64,000 bases of DNA. It comes from Hippea jasoniae. Its GTDB lineage: Bacteria; Campylobacterota_A; Desulfurellia; Desulfurellales; Hippeaceae. Location of the stretch: contig NZ_JQLX01000015.1 of the NCBI RefSeq assembly GCF_000744435.1, positions 62,001 to 126,000 on the forward strand, written 5' to 3'. The notes beneath the pieces are model-generated. The model was not told the DNA's origin. It ran no database searches and saw nothing but the letters and a program-made list of their open reading frames with translations. This document shows positions 1 to 10,004 of the stretch, piece by piece. How positions within the stretch are numbered: position 1 is the first letter of the stretch; the number at the start of each line of letters is the position of its first letter. Made by a program: the position numbers and the translations under genes.

Positions 1-27
1 ACTATAGATAAAGGGGGGATACATAAG

Positions 28-1377
28 ATGTTTGAGGCTAAAGATGGTAGGTTTTCTAAATTTTTTAACAGTATAAAACCATCGGGTTTGAGGCTTGCCC
101 AGACAGTATTTGAAAAAAGAGCCCAAAAGGATAAAGCAGAAGGCAAAAACGCAATAGAGGCGGTTAATGTTGCAATAGGTAGCGTGTCCTTAAAAACACA
201 TCCAAAGCTACTTGAGAGGTATTTAAACCCAAAAGATGAGCTTTTAATAAACGGTATCTGGCGATATGGAGAAACACCGGGCACGCAAAAGGCAAATGAT
301 GTGTTTATAAAAATAATTAGGGCTTTTTTGGATGATGATAATCCTGTTGAGCTTTATTCGATTGTTCAGGATGGTGGCTCGGGAGCGATGAGAACGGCAG
401 TGCTTGGTTTGTGTGGTGAGGCTGGCAGCGATGATAGGCCTCTGCTTGTCATGAACCCCACCTACACAAACTACAAAGCTGTAGCAGAGGAGCTTGGCAG
501 AAAGATCGTTGCTGTTGAGCGATATCTTGACAGAAGCGGTAATTTTAACCATGTGGCGGTGGAGGAGATTGAAAGGGCTGTTAAAAAATACAAACCCGGT
601 GCATTGCTTATCATTCCCTATGATAACCCATCGGGTCAGCTGATGAGGCAGAAAACAATCAACGAATACGCCAGAATCTGTCTTGAGAACAACATATTTA
701 TCATAAGCGATGAGGCATATAGGGGGCTTTACTATGTTGATGAGCCGCCGCCCTCTATCTGGCAGATAACAGATAAAGACTTACCCGGTATTGAAAAAGC
801 AAAAATCAGGATCAGTATAGAGAGTTTATCAAAGACATTCAACGCGTGCGGTTTGAGAATGGGTGCGCTTGTAACGGATAATGAGGAGTTTAGGGATAAA
901 GCTTCCTTTGCAAATACAACCTATCTATGCCCTTCAATCATTGACCAACATATAGTTGAGGCACTGTATGATGAATCAAAGGAATCGATCAGAAGCTGGA
1001 TTTCCTCTTTGAGGGATTATTATAAAGGTTTGCTTGAATATATGTATGATGAGTTTAAAAAACTTATGCCTAACGCTATCGTTTCAAAGCCCGAAGCCTC
1101 TATATATATGGTAGTCGATTTAAGAGAGATTGTTGGTGATGACTTTGATGCAGAGGATTTTGTTATGTTCTGTGCAAAAGAAGGAGAGGTAAATATTAAC
1201 GGCAAGCGATATACACTGCTTGTGAGTCCTATGTGGGGTTTTTACAATGTTATCGAGGGCAGAAATCCCGGTCATACGCAGGTTAGAATCGCCTGTGTTG
1301 AGCCTGAGGATAAGATGAGGCTTGTTCCAAAGCTGTTTAAGGAGTTGCTTGAACAGTATTTAAAATCAAGAAGATAA
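28..1377 (+). CDS. PLP-dependent class I/II aminotransferase
   Basis: Fold-type I aminotransferase of 449 residues, expected to move an amino group between an amino acid and a 2-oxo acid in the cytoplasm. The PLP lysine is seen in SLSKTFNACGLRMG (Lys about 269). The cofactor-binding segments YDNPSGQ and SDEAYRGLYY precede it in the usual order. A GGGGGG run ends 9 nt before the ATG, supporting this start. The N-terminal motif WRYGETPGTQ resembles the substrate-side loop of aspartate-type enzymes, but I cannot assign the substrate. It is followed by a 115-nt gap holding a promoter, so it is probably not in one operon with the acyl-CoA synthetases. Confidence 0.85.
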   Translation: MFEAKDGRFSKFFNSIKPSGLRLAQTVFEKRAQKDKAEGKNAIEAVNVAIGSVSLKTHPKLLERYLNPKDELLINGIWRYGETPGTQKANDVFIKIIRAFLDDDNPVELYSIVQDGGSGAMRTAVLGLCGEAGSDDRPLLVMNPTYTNYKAVAEELGRKIVAVERYLDRSGNFNHVAVEEIERAVKKYKPGALLIIPYDNPSGQLMRQKTINEYARICLENNIFIISDEAYRGLYYVDEPPPSIWQITDKDLPGIEKAKIRISIESLSKTFNACGLRMGALVTDNEEFRDKASFANTTYLCPSIIDQHIVEALYDESKESIRSWISSLRDYYKGLLEYMYDEFKKLMPNAIVSKPEASIYMVVDLREIVGDDFDAEDFVMFCAKEGEVNINGKRYTLLVSPMWGFYNVIEGRNPGHTQVRIACVEPEDKMRLVPKLFKELLEQYLKSRR

Positions 1378-1435
1378 CTTTTTTATATAATTATTTATTA
1401 TTGCAAGGATGTTAAATTTTTAATTGTAAAGGATA

Positions 1436-1464
1436 TTGACTTTTTTTATATTTTTTCATATAAA
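1436..1464 (+). promoter_or_regulatory. sigma70-type promoter upstream of acyl-CoA synthetase genes
   Basis: A TTGACT box (1436-1441), a 17-nt spacer and TATAAA (1459-1464) lie in the AT-rich gap between the aminotransferase and the first acyl-CoA synthetase gene. The -10 box ends 28 nt before the ATG at 1493. Both boxes are one mismatch from consensus with ideal spacing. It would drive both ligase genes up to the terminator at 4873. Confidence 0.6.
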
Positions 1465-1492
1465 AATCAAAAAATGGTAGGGGGTTGTTTTA

Positions 1493-3166
1493 ATGAAGCA
1501 TAACATGGAAAATTACGAAGAAGAGGTTAAAAACTTTAGACTTGAGGTGCCTGAGTATTACAATTTTGCCTTTGATGTTGTGGATAGGTGGGCAGAAGAT
1601 AGAACAAAACTTGCCCTTGTGTGGGCTGATACACGCGGCAGAACGATAAAGAAGTACTCCTTCTGGGATATATCTGTTATGTCGAATAAATTTGCCAATG
1701 TACTACTGAATCTTGGCATTAAAAAGGGCGATAATGTTTTTGTTATGGTGCCGCGTATAGTTGAGTGGTATGCAGTGATGCTTGGTTTGAATAAGGTTGG
1801 TGCTGTTGCACTGCCTGCGCCAAATATTTTGATGCCAGAGGATATTGCCTATAGAATCAGAAAAGCTGAGGCTGTGATGGCGATTGCTTCGGCTTCCAAT
1901 GCCTCCAAAGTTGATGCAGCCTGCAAAAACGACAACTGCCCTTCACTGAAGGTAAAGATGATAATAGACGGTGACCTTGAAGGCTGGTTGTCTTATGAAA
2001 ATCAGATGGATAGGGCAAGCGATAAGTTAAATAAAGATGATATAGAGCCCACAAAGTCAACAGATCCGTTGTTGATATACTTTACATCGGGCACTACAAA
2101 ATATCCAAAAATGGTTATGCATGAGCAATCCTATGCTCTTGCACACATTGTTACGGCAAAATACTGGCATGACCTTCAGCCTACCGATCTACACTGGACG
2201 ATTTCTGATACCGGCTGGGGAAAGGCTGTGTGGGGTAAGCTTTATGGTCAATGGCAGATAGGATCGGCTGTGTTTATGCACAACGCCGGTGCTCATTTTG
2301 ATCCAAAAATAACGCTTAAGCTTTTAACAACGCAGGGTATAACATCATTTTGTGCACCGCCAACGGTTTATAGAATGCTGATTCAGGAGGATTTAAGTAA
2401 GTATGACTTTTCATCCTTAAGACATTGCACATCAGCTGGAGAGCCTATAAATCCAGAGGTTATTAAAGCGTGGAAGAATGCAACAGGCACATTGATTTAC
2501 GATGGTTATGGTCAAACAGAAAGTGTTTTGTTGGTGGCTAATTATCCCTGCATGCCGATTAAATACGGCTCAATGGGCAAACCTGTGCCGGGCTTTGATG
2601 TCAGGATTGTGGATGATGATGGCAACGATATGCCAACTGGCGAGCCCGGCCATATAGCTGTGAGAATTAAACCAGAGCATCCAATTGGTTTAACACGCGG
2701 CTATTATAAGGATGATGCAGCAACGGCTGAGGCATTCAGGGGCGAATTTTACTATACTGGTGATAGGGCTTATATGGATAACGATGGATATTTTTGGTTC
2801 TACGGTAGGGCTGATGATGTAATAAAATCCTCAGGCTACAGGATTGGTCCGTTTGAGGTTGAAAGTGCGCTTCAAGAGCATCCTGCGGTTGTAGAAAGCG
2901 CTGTTGTAGGAAGCCCTGATCCAATCAGGGGAACAATTGTTAAAGCGTTTATTATACTTGCCGATGGTTATGAGCCCTCTGAGGAGTTGATTAAAGATAT
3001 TCAGGATTTTGTAAAGAATAAAACAGCTCCGTATAAATATCCAAGGGAGATAGAGTTTGTAAAAGAGCTGCCAAAAACAATAAGTGGTAAGATTAAACGG
3101 GCCGTTTTGAGAAGGATGGAGATAGAGAGGAAATTGGGTAAAAAGAACAACAATGAAATTGTGTGA
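1493..3166 (+). CDS. acyl-CoA synthetase, ACSM/acetyl-CoA-synthetase-like
   Basis: AMP-forming acyl-CoA ligase of 557 residues that activates a carboxylic acid with ATP and CoA. The P-loop-like motif YFTSGTTKYPK lies near residue 200, followed by YGQTE, the YYTGDRA hinge region and the C-terminal catalytic lysine motif KTISGKIKR. The central block WTISDTGWGKAVWGKLYGQW is typical of the medium-chain/acetyl-CoA synthetase subgroup, so a short or medium-chain acid is likely. AGGGGG sits 8 nt before the ATG. The end overlaps the start region of the next ligase gene, so the two are co-transcribed; paired ligases suggest growth on, or salvage of, organic acids. Confidence 0.85.
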   Translation: MKHNMENYEEEVKNFRLEVPEYYNFAFDVVDRWAEDRTKLALVWADTRGRTIKKYSFWDISVMSNKFANVLLNLGIKKGDNVFVMVPRIVEWYAVMLGLNKVGAVALPAPNILMPEDIAYRIRKAEAVMAIASASNASKVDAACKNDNCPSLKVKMIIDGDLEGWLSYENQMDRASDKLNKDDIEPTKSTDPLLIYFTSGTTKYPKMVMHEQSYALAHIVTAKYWHDLQPTDLHWTISDTGWGKAVWGKLYGQWQIGSAVFMHNAGAHFDPKITLKLLTTQGITSFCAPPTVYRMLIQEDLSKYDFSSLRHCTSAGEPINPEVIKAWKNATGTLIYDGYGQTESVLLVANYPCMPIKYGSMGKPVPGFDVRIVDDDGNDMPTGEPGHIAVRIKPEHPIGLTRGYYKDDAATAEAFRGEFYYTGDRAYMDNDGYFWFYGRADDVIKSSGYRIGPFEVESALQEHPAVVESAVVGSPDPIRGTIVKAFIILADGYEPSEELIKDIQDFVKNKTAPYKYPREIEFVKELPKTISGKIKRAVLRRMEIERKLGKKNNNEIV

Positions 3167-3174
3167 GGTTTGCC

Positions 3175-4869
3175 ATGTTAAGTTATGCATTTGAAGGGTC
3201 AACGACCAAATTTATAGCAAAAACAATCGGTGATGTACTGGATGAGGCAGCCCAGAAGTATGCAAATAACGATTGTATAGTTGCACTACATCAAGACATA
3301 CGGATGACATATAAGGAATTTAAAGAAGAGGTTGATAGACTGGCAAAGGGTCTTTTAGCACTTGGTATTAAAAAAGGCGATAAGGTTGCTATCTGGTCAA
3401 CAAACAATGTTGAGTGGGTTTTAACCCAGTTTGCAACGGCAAAGATCGGTGCAGTTTTAGTAACTGTAAACCCTGCCTATAGGACAAATGAGCTTGAATA
3501 TGCCCTAAAGCAGTCTGAGGTAAACACGCTGATTTTGATAGAGAGGTTTAAAACCTCCGATTACATCGATATGTTTTATCAGGTTGCTCCATTTGTTAGA
3601 GGTGCAATTCCCGGTCAGATCCATTCAAATAAACTACCTCATCTGCGCAATGTTATCTGTATTAGCGATACAAAGCACACGGGAATGTTTAAGTGGAAGG
3701 ATATATTGGATATGGCTTCAAAGGTGGATGATAGTCAGCTTAGAGACAGACAGGCAAGCCTTGATTTTGACGATGCGATAAATATTCAATACACTTCGGG
3801 CACAACAGGATTTCCCAAAGCTGCCACACTTTCACATTTTAACATACTCAACAACGGTTTCTTTGTTGGCGAGGCTATGAAGTTTACGGATAAGGATAGG
3901 TTGTGCGTGCCTGTGCCGTTTTATCACTGTTTTGGCATGGTTATGAGCAATCTTACATGTGTAACGCACGGTGCAACAATTGTTCTACCCAGCGAGTATT
4001 TTAACCCGCTTGCCACGCTAAAGGCGGTTGAAAAAGAGAAATGCACGGCTTTGCATGGTGTTCCCACTATGTTTATTGCAGAGCTTGAGCATCCGGATTT
4101 TAAAAAGTTTGACCTATCCAGCCTACGCACGGGCATTATGGCAGGTTCGCCCTGTCCAGTTGAGGTGATGAAGCGGGTGAATAATGAGATGCATATGAGC
4201 GAGGTAGAGATAGCATATGGCCAAACTGAGGCAAGCCCCGTTATTACACAGACCTTGGCTGATGATACGCTTGAGCATAGAACAGAAACGGTGGGAAGAC
4301 CCCTGCCGTTTGTTGAAGTTAAGATAATCGATCCGCAGACAGGGGAGATTTTGCCTGTAGGAGAGCAGGGGGAGCTTTGCGCTCGTGGCTATAATGTGAT
4401 GAAGTATTACTACAACAACCCGCAGGCAACAAGAGAGGCTATAGATGAAAACGGCTGGCTACATACGGGTGATTTAGCAACGATGACTGAGGATGGCTAT
4501 TTCAAGATTACCGGTAGAATTAAGGATATGATAATCAGGGGCGGTCAGAATATCTATCCAAGGGAGATTGAAGAGTTCTTATACACACATCCAAAGGTTG
4601 CAGATGTTCAGGTTATAGGCGTGCCGGATAAGAAGTACGGCGAGGAGGTTTGCGCCTGGATCAGGCTTAAAGAGGGTGAGACGGCAACAGAGGAAGAGAT
4701 TAAAGAGTATTGTCAGGGCAAGATTGCACATTACAAGATTCCACGTTATATAAAGTTCACCGATTCCTTCCCGATGACTGTAACGGGTAAGATCAGAAAG
4801 GTTGAGATGAGAGAGATTTCAATAAAAGAACTGGGTCTTGAGGATGTTGCAAAGATAAAAACCGCTTGA
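3175..4869 (+). CDS. fatty acyl-CoA ligase (ACSF2/FadD-like)
   Basis: Second AMP-binding ligase, 564 residues from the ATG at 3175. I chose this over the GTG at 3163 because GAGG stands 6 nt before the ATG. Motifs in order are YTSGTTGFPKA, AYGQTE, the hinge ITGRIKDMIIRGGQNIYP and the C-terminal lysine motif TVTGKIRK. The general plan matches medium/long-chain fatty acid ligases of the ACSF2 type; the chain length cannot be read from sequence alone. It is the last gene of this short operon and is followed directly by a rho-independent terminator. Confidence 0.85.
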   Translation: MLSYAFEGSTTKFIAKTIGDVLDEAAQKYANNDCIVALHQDIRMTYKEFKEEVDRLAKGLLALGIKKGDKVAIWSTNNVEWVLTQFATAKIGAVLVTVNPAYRTNELEYALKQSEVNTLILIERFKTSDYIDMFYQVAPFVRGAIPGQIHSNKLPHLRNVICISDTKHTGMFKWKDILDMASKVDDSQLRDRQASLDFDDAINIQYTSGTTGFPKAATLSHFNILNNGFFVGEAMKFTDKDRLCVPVPFYHCFGMVMSNLTCVTHGATIVLPSEYFNPLATLKAVEKEKCTALHGVPTMFIAELEHPDFKKFDLSSLRTGIMAGSPCPVEVMKRVNNEMHMSEVEIAYGQTEASPVITQTLADDTLEHRTETVGRPLPFVEVKIIDPQTGEILPVGEQGELCARGYNVMKYYYNNPQATREAIDENGWLHTGDLATMTEDGYFKITGRIKDMIIRGGQNIYPREIEEFLYTHPKVADVQVIGVPDKKYGEEVCAWIRLKEGETATEEEIKEYCQGKIAHYKIPRYIKFTDSFPMTVTGKIRKVEMREISIKELGLEDVAKIKTA

Positions 4870-4872
4870 GAC

Positions 4873-4891
4873 AGGGGCTTTTGCCCCTTTT
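4873..4891 (+). terminator. rho-independent terminator after the acyl-CoA ligase operon
   Basis: AGGGGC (4873-4878), a TTTT loop and GCCCCT (4883-4888) form a 6-bp GC-rich stem followed by further T residues and a pyrimidine-rich tail. It starts 4 nt after the stop codon. It separates the ligase operon from the cell-wall cluster. Confidence 0.75.
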
Positions 4892-4946
4892 GCCTTCCTT
4901 TTTATTTGCTTGACAAAATCTACCAAATATAGGAATTTAAAAGACA

Positions 4947-6323
4947 ATGAGCTGTCTTGATGTAATTAAAAATTTTAACCCTGCAGATCTGTCATACGAC
5001 TCAAGAAATATAAAAGAAGGTTTTGTGTTTTTTGCCTATAAGGGTGCTAATGCCGATGGAAACGATTATGTTGAAGATGTTTTAAAAAAAGGCAGGGTGC
5101 TTGTTGTAAGTCAGAGGGATTTTAGCGATAGTCGATGTATCAGGGTTGATGATGTTAAGGAGTGCATGGGAAAAGCGGCTGATTGGTTTTTTGGCTATCC
5201 TTCAAAAAAGCTCAATGTCGTTGGCATTACAGGCACAAACGGCAAGACCACAACTACCTACCTTCTAAAGGGTATCTTTGATAACAGTGAGGTTGTTGGC
5301 ACTATCGGTTATACGATTAAAGATAAACTGTTTAAGCTAAAAAATACCACGCCAGAGTCTATTGATCTACATAGGATTTTTGCAGAGATTTACAAAAACG
5401 GCAGCAGGTGGGCGTTTTGTGAGGTTTCAAGTCATGCTGTGAGTTTGAATAGAATTGCAGGGATAGAATTTAAGCTTAAGGTGTTTACGAATATCTCTCA
5501 GGACCATCTGGATTTTTACAAAACAATGGAAAATTACGCAAAAGCCAAACTCTCGTTTTTTAACAAAGGCGATTATAAGGTTGTTAATATCGATGATGAA
5601 TACGGCAAACTGCTTATTGATGAAAGAGCGATAACCTATGGATTTGACAGTGGTGCATTTATAAGACCTGATGAGTTTGAGTATTCGCTTGATGGCATAA
5701 AGGCACGATTAAAGGTTGGCGGCAGGACTATGGAAATACATTCGCCGCTTATAGGCAGATACAACATATACAACATTATGGCTGCTGTGGGTGTGGCTGT
5801 ATTCTTTGGTGTGGATTTTGCAAAGATTGAGGAGGCTATTGCAAAAAACAGAGGGGCAAAGGGAAGGCTTGAATTCTACAGACATGATGGAGTTTATGCT
5901 GTTGTGGATTATGCCCATACTGATGATGCAATGAAAAATGTACTTGAGGCACTAAATGGTGTAAAAAAAGGCAGGATTATAACGGTATTTGGAGCAGGTG
6001 GTGATAGGGACCGCTTAAAGCGTCCAAGGATGGGCAGGGTGGCAGAAAGCTTAAGCGATCTTGTTGTTATAACAAGCGATAACCCAAGAAGCGAAGACCC
6101 AGAGCGTATTATTGAAGATATTCTGGGCGGAATTGAAGATAAAAAGAAGGTGATTGTTGAGCCAGACAGGTTTGAGGCTATAAAAAAGGCACTCAAGATA
6201 GCCCAAAAAAACGATATCGTGGCGATTCTGGGCAAAGGGCATGAGGATTATCAGATTCTGAAGGATAAAACGATTCACTTTGATGATGCAGAGGTGGTTA
6301 AGAAGCTTTGGGGATTAGCTTAG
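4947..6323 (+). CDS. murE: UDP-MurNAc-L-Ala-D-Glu:meso-diaminopimelate ligase
   Basis: Cytoplasmic Mur ligase of 458 residues that adds meso-diaminopimelate to the peptidoglycan precursor. It shows the ATP loop GITGTNGKTTTTY (about 93-105), the YAKAKL segment carrying the lysine that is carbamylated in this family, and DNPR at about 378-381, the motif that selects meso-DAP over lysine. It is the first gene of a tight run extending to 17215. The ribosome binding site is weak (AAAAGA). A TTGACA at 4910-4915 lies upstream but lacks a convincing -10 box at standard spacing. Confidence 0.95.
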   Translation: MSCLDVIKNFNPADLSYDSRNIKEGFVFFAYKGANADGNDYVEDVLKKGRVLVVSQRDFSDSRCIRVDDVKECMGKAADWFFGYPSKKLNVVGITGTNGKTTTTYLLKGIFDNSEVVGTIGYTIKDKLFKLKNTTPESIDLHRIFAEIYKNGSRWAFCEVSSHAVSLNRIAGIEFKLKVFTNISQDHLDFYKTMENYAKAKLSFFNKGDYKVVNIDDEYGKLLIDERAITYGFDSGAFIRPDEFEYSLDGIKARLKVGGRTMEIHSPLIGRYNIYNIMAAVGVAVFFGVDFAKIEEAIAKNRGAKGRLEFYRHDGVYAVVDYAHTDDAMKNVLEALNGVKKGRIITVFGAGGDRDRLKRPRMGRVAESLSDLVVITSDNPRSEDPERIIEDILGGIEDKKKVIVEPDRFEAIKKALKIAQKNDIVAILGKGHEDYQILKDKTIHFDDAEVVKKLWGLA

Positions 6324-7600
6324 AGGAGCTTTTAGAAGCCGTTTCACCAAAAAAGATAAATATCGAAAAAGATATAGATTTTGAAGGTTTTAGTATAGAT
6401 TCGCGTAGCATTAAAAAGAAAGAGGTATTTATTGCCCTAAAGGGTAAGCGTTTTAATGGAAATGAGTTTGCTGAAGATGCCTTTGAGAGGGGTGCTGCGT
6501 TTTGCATAACAGACAGAGCTGTTAACTGCCCCCACATCGTTGTTGATGATACGCTTGAAGCTTTAAAAAAACTTGCTGCTTTAAATTTAAAAAAAAGCAA
6601 AGCAAAAGCGATAGCCGTTGTGGGTTCTGTGGGCAAAACAACAACGAAGGAGCTGCTTTATAGGTTTCTGGATTGCAAATTTAAAACATGTAGAACAACT
6701 GCCAATGAGAACAATGTTATAGGAGTATCAAAGACGCTGCTTTCTATAAAGAATGAGGAGTTTTGCGTTGTTGAGGTGGGTATAAATCACAAGGGTGAGA
6801 TGGAGGAAATTGCTGAGTTTTTTAAGCCTTATGGAGTGTTGTTTTTGAATGTAAGCTACACGCATACAGAGTTTTTTGACTCAATTGAGGAGATATTTGA
6901 AGAGAAATCAAAGATTGTAAACAGCAATACAAAGCTGCTTTTTAATGGCGATGATGATCTATTAAGGAGTAGTTTTGAAGATGTTTTAGATAAAGCCTGT
7001 TTTGGTAAACATAGTGGATGCGATTTTGTGTATAGTATTACAGATGAAAGATTAAGGCTAAGTGGTTTTGATTTTTCTATAAAGCCTCAAGTTCATCCGG
7101 TTTGCCTTGCTGCAGCATTGAGCGGTTTTTTGTATTTTGGATCGGGTAATGAAAAAGAGTGCGTTGAGGATAGATATTACGATTTTAATCCTCCTGGCTT
7201 GAGGATGAATTTTAAGGATATTGATGGGGTTAAATTTATCGTTGATTGTTATAACGCCAATATCGATTCGATGATGTATGCCATTGAGGTTTTGGATAGA
7301 TTTGATGGCAAAAAGCTTGCCGTTTTGGGTGATATGCTTGAGCTTGGGAGTCTCTCAAAAGAACTACACAGAAAAATAGGCCTTTTTTTGAACGATACGG
7401 ATGTTGATGTTGTGTTTTTTGGAAAAGAGATGCGCCAGGCAAAAGAGATTTTTAAAGGTAGATCGGTTATTTTTAGCTCAAAGGATGCATTGATATCTCA
7501 TATTAGAGAGATTTATAAACATTATGATTATATTTTGCTTAAAGGCTCACGCGGTATGAGGCTTGAAGATGTGTATTTTGCTTTAAAAGGAGAAAAATAA
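6308..7600 (+). CDS. murF: UDP-MurNAc-tripeptide:D-Ala-D-Ala ligase
   Basis: Mur ligase of 430 residues that adds D-Ala-D-Ala to the precursor tripeptide. It has the N-terminal motif FSIDSRSI, the ATP loop GSVGKTTTKELL (about 106-117), the central NENNVIGV motif and the C-terminal domain LAVLGDMLELG. The start is taken as the TTG at 6308, inside the end of murE (16-nt overlap), with GAGGTGG about 10 nt upstream; no ATG fits the conserved N-terminus. It overlaps mraY by 1 nt. Confidence 0.93.
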   Translation: MGISLEELLEAVSPKKINIEKDIDFEGFSIDSRSIKKKEVFIALKGKRFNGNEFAEDAFERGAAFCITDRAVNCPHIVVDDTLEALKKLAALNLKKSKAKAIAVVGSVGKTTTKELLYRFLDCKFKTCRTTANENNVIGVSKTLLSIKNEEFCVVEVGINHKGEMEEIAEFFKPYGVLFLNVSYTHTEFFDSIEEIFEEKSKIVNSNTKLLFNGDDDLLRSSFEDVLDKACFGKHSGCDFVYSITDERLRLSGFDFSIKPQVHPVCLAAALSGFLYFGSGNEKECVEDRYYDFNPPGLRMNFKDIDGVKFIVDCYNANIDSMMYAIEVLDRFDGKKLAVLGDMLELGSLSKELHRKIGLFLNDTDVDVVFFGKEMRQAKEIFKGRSVIFSSKDALISHIREIYKHYDYILLKGSRGMRLEDVYFALKGEK

Positions 7601-8691
7601 TGCTTTACTATATTTTTTATCTCAAACTGCACCATCTGTTTTCGCCGTTTAATGTATTTCACTACATTACATTCAGGATGATTATGGCCTCTTTAACATC
7701 GCTGTTTTTGTCGCTGTGGCTGGGCAGGCAGATTATTCCTTTTTTAAAGCGTATGCAGCTTAGCGATCAGTTTAAGGGTTTTGAGCCGCAATCACACAAA
7801 ACAAAGAGTGGAACACCAACGATTGGCGGATTGATTATATGGGGCGGTTTTTTTATCAGCGCACTTTTGTGGATAAGATTTGATGTAAGATTAAACTGGA
7901 TAGTGCTTTTTGGTGTTTTTGTTTTTGCCTCTATTGGGTTTTTGGATGATATTTTAAAGGTGAAAAGGGGTAAAAATAATGGTCTTAAAGCCAAAACAAA
8001 ATTCAGTCTGCAGATTTTAGCAGCTATTTTGGTAGCATATCTGTTGTTTGAATACCATAAGTTAAACGGTTTGTGTGCAGGTTGTATTTTTTTACCGTTT
8101 GTTAAAAATGGTATTATCAATTTGGGTGTTTTTTATATTGCCGTTGCTGTGTTTGTGATTGTGGGAAGCTCCAATGCCGTAAATCTCACAGATGGTCTTG
8201 ATGGACTTGCAACAGGCCCCACGCTGACAACGATTATGCCACTTATCATATTTGCCTATATTTCTGGCAATGTGATCTTTGCGCATTATTTACATCTGCC
8301 CTACATTAGGGGGGCTGGTGAGTTGAGTATTCTTTTGAGTGCTTTAGCTGGCTCTCTGCTTGGTTTTTTGTGGTATAACTGCTACCCGGCTGAGATTTTT
8401 ATGGGCGATACAGGCTCACTTGCCATTGGGGCTTTTTTGGGGATTATTGCTGTGGCTATAAAAGAGGAGGTTGTGCTTGCCATTGCAGGCGGTATTTTTG
8501 TTATGGAGACACTTTCGGTAATTATTCAGGTTGCAAGCTATAAAACAACAGGCGAAAGGGTTTTTAGGATGGCTCCGATTCACCACCATTTTGAACTGAA
8601 GGGTTGGCCTGAGTCTAAAATAATCGTGCGTTTCTGGATTATTTCACTTGTTCTTGCACTGTTATCTTTGACAGCGCTTAAATTGAGGTAG
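7600..8691 (+). CDS. mraY: phospho-MurNAc-pentapeptide transferase
   Basis: Integral membrane enzyme of 363 residues that transfers phospho-MurNAc-pentapeptide to undecaprenyl phosphate, giving lipid I. It shows about ten hydrophobic segments, the NLTDGLDGLA aspartate motif (about 194-203), FMGDTGSL and the terminal histidine motif HHHFE (about 328). Length is normal. The ATG overlaps the murF stop, so translation is probably coupled. Gene order murE-murF-mraY-murD-ftsW is the classical division/cell-wall order. Confidence 0.95.
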   Translation: MLYYIFYLKLHHLFSPFNVFHYITFRMIMASLTSLFLSLWLGRQIIPFLKRMQLSDQFKGFEPQSHKTKSGTPTIGGLIIWGGFFISALLWIRFDVRLNWIVLFGVFVFASIGFLDDILKVKRGKNNGLKAKTKFSLQILAAILVAYLLFEYHKLNGLCAGCIFLPFVKNGIINLGVFYIAVAVFVIVGSSNAVNLTDGLDGLATGPTLTTIMPLIIFAYISGNVIFAHYLHLPYIRGAGELSILLSALAGSLLGFLWYNCYPAEIFMGDTGSLAIGAFLGIIAVAIKEEVVLAIAGGIFVMETLSVIIQVASYKTTGERVFRMAPIHHHFELKGWPESKIIVRFWIISLVLALLSLTALKLR

Positions 8692-8693
8692 AG

Positions 8694-10004
8694 ATGAGGG
8701 TTGCTGTTATTGGTTTTGGCAAAAGTGGAAGGGCGGCTTATGAAATTCTTAAGCGGCACAATATAGAGGCTTTTGTGTTTGATGAAAAGCTAAAAGAGCA
8801 AAGCAGTGATAATATGTTTTTTGGTCTGGATGCAGAGCGTTTTTTTGATTTTGATTTTGACAGAGTTGTTGTAAGCCCGGGGGTTAAACCATCCCATAGA
8901 TTTGTGCAGTATGCTGAAAAAAACACAATTGAGGTTATAAGTGAGCTTGAGCTTGGGTTTGAATATGCAAAAGGAAAAATTATAGCCATAACAGGCACAA
9001 ACGGCAAATCAACTACGGTAAAGCTTGTTGAAAAAATGTTAAAAGAGCAGGGAAAAGAAGCGATAGCATGCGGGAATATCGGTCTTGCATTTTGCGATGT
9101 TGCTGATAAAGATTTTGAGTGGTTTGTGGTTGAGGCAAGCAGTTTTCAGCTTTACTATACGCATAGTTTTAGGCCGCATATAGCTGCGATTTTAAATATC
9201 GCTTTTGATCATTTAAGCTGGCATGGCAGCATGGAAAACTATATAGCAGCAAAAAGAAAAATATTTGGGAATCAGAATGAAAATGATTTTTTTATAAAAA
9301 ACAGAGAGGATCAATATATTTTTGATGGCAGGGCTGAATTGTTTGAGGTTTCATCAATGGATAAAGAGGCAGATGCCTTTTTTGGTAAGGATTATGCTGT
9401 TGTAAATAGACCCAAAAGGTTTATAATAGAAAAAACAGCTATGTTTGGTTCAAAGGCGTTTGAAAATATAGCATTTGCTGCAATGTGTGGATTGCTGGCT
9501 GGAGTGGATGAAAAAATTATAAAGGAGGTGAGTCAGAATATGGAGAATTTGGAGCACAGGATTGAGTATGTGGATGAGATAGATGGGGTTAAGTTTTACA
9601 ACGATTCAAAGGCGACCAACCTTGATGCAGTAGAAACCGCTATAAACTCATTTGATGAATCTGTAAAGCTTGTTGTGATTTTGGGTGGCAAATATAAGGG
9701 CGAAAGCTATGCAAAGCTTCTGCCACTGCTGCAAAAGAGGGTAAAGGCTTTGGTAGTTTATGGTGAGGATAGAAAAATGATTTTGAAGGACTTAGAAAAA
9801 TTTATACCTGTTCCTCTGCCTGCTTTAAATATCTGGGGTGCTGTAAGGGCTGCTTTTGAGGTGGCTGCAAAGGGTGATGTTGTTTTATTTTCGCCTGGTG
9901 GTGCATCGTGTGAGCCTTATAAGAATTTTGAAGAGCGTGGTGAGGCGTTTAAAAAGGAGGTAAAGGTATTCAAAGAGGAGTATGAAAAAGCCCCTCTTAT
10001 ATAA
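8694..10004 (+). CDS. murD: UDP-MurNAc-L-alanine:D-glutamate ligase
   Basis: Mur ligase of 436 residues adding D-glutamate to UDP-MurNAc-L-Ala. The N-terminal Rossmann-like segment (VIGFGKSGRAA) is followed by the ATP loop ITGTNGKSTTVKL (about 98-110), the FDHLSWHG motif and the C-terminal segment YNDSKATN with LSPGGAS-like FSPGGASC. It begins 2 nt after mraY and runs 23 nt into ftsW. Confidence 0.95.
   Translation: MRVAVIGFGKSGRAAYEILKRHNIEAFVFDEKLKEQSSDNMFFGLDAERFFDFDFDRVVVSPGVKPSHRFVQYAEKNTIEVISELELGFEYAKGKIIAITGTNGKSTTVKLVEKMLKEQGKEAIACGNIGLAFCDVADKDFEWFVVEASSFQLYYTHSFRPHIAAILNIAFDHLSWHGSMENYIAAKRKIFGNQNENDFFIKNREDQYIFDGRAELFEVSSMDKEADAFFGKDYAVVNRPKRFIIEKTAMFGSKAFENIAFAAMCGLLAGVDEKIIKEVSQNMENLEHRIEYVDEIDGVKFYNDSKATNLDAVETAINSFDESVKLVVILGGKYKGESYAKLLPLLQKRVKALVVYGEDRKMILKDLEKFIPVPLPALNIWGAVRAAFEVAAKGDVVLFSPGGASCEPYKNFEERGEAFKKEVKVFKEEYEKAPLI

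Noticed and set aside
2831-3202. Antisense 123-residue reading frame opposite the acyl-CoA synthetase
   Set aside because: Shadow frame of a strongly conserved gene; composition is low-quality and no ribosome site or family motif is present. The same applies to other opposite-strand frames within real genes.
4910-4933. Promoter from TTGACA (4910) before murE
   Set aside because: The only TATA-like hexamer (TATAGG, 4928) is 12 nt away, and standard spacing gives GAATTT; not convincing.
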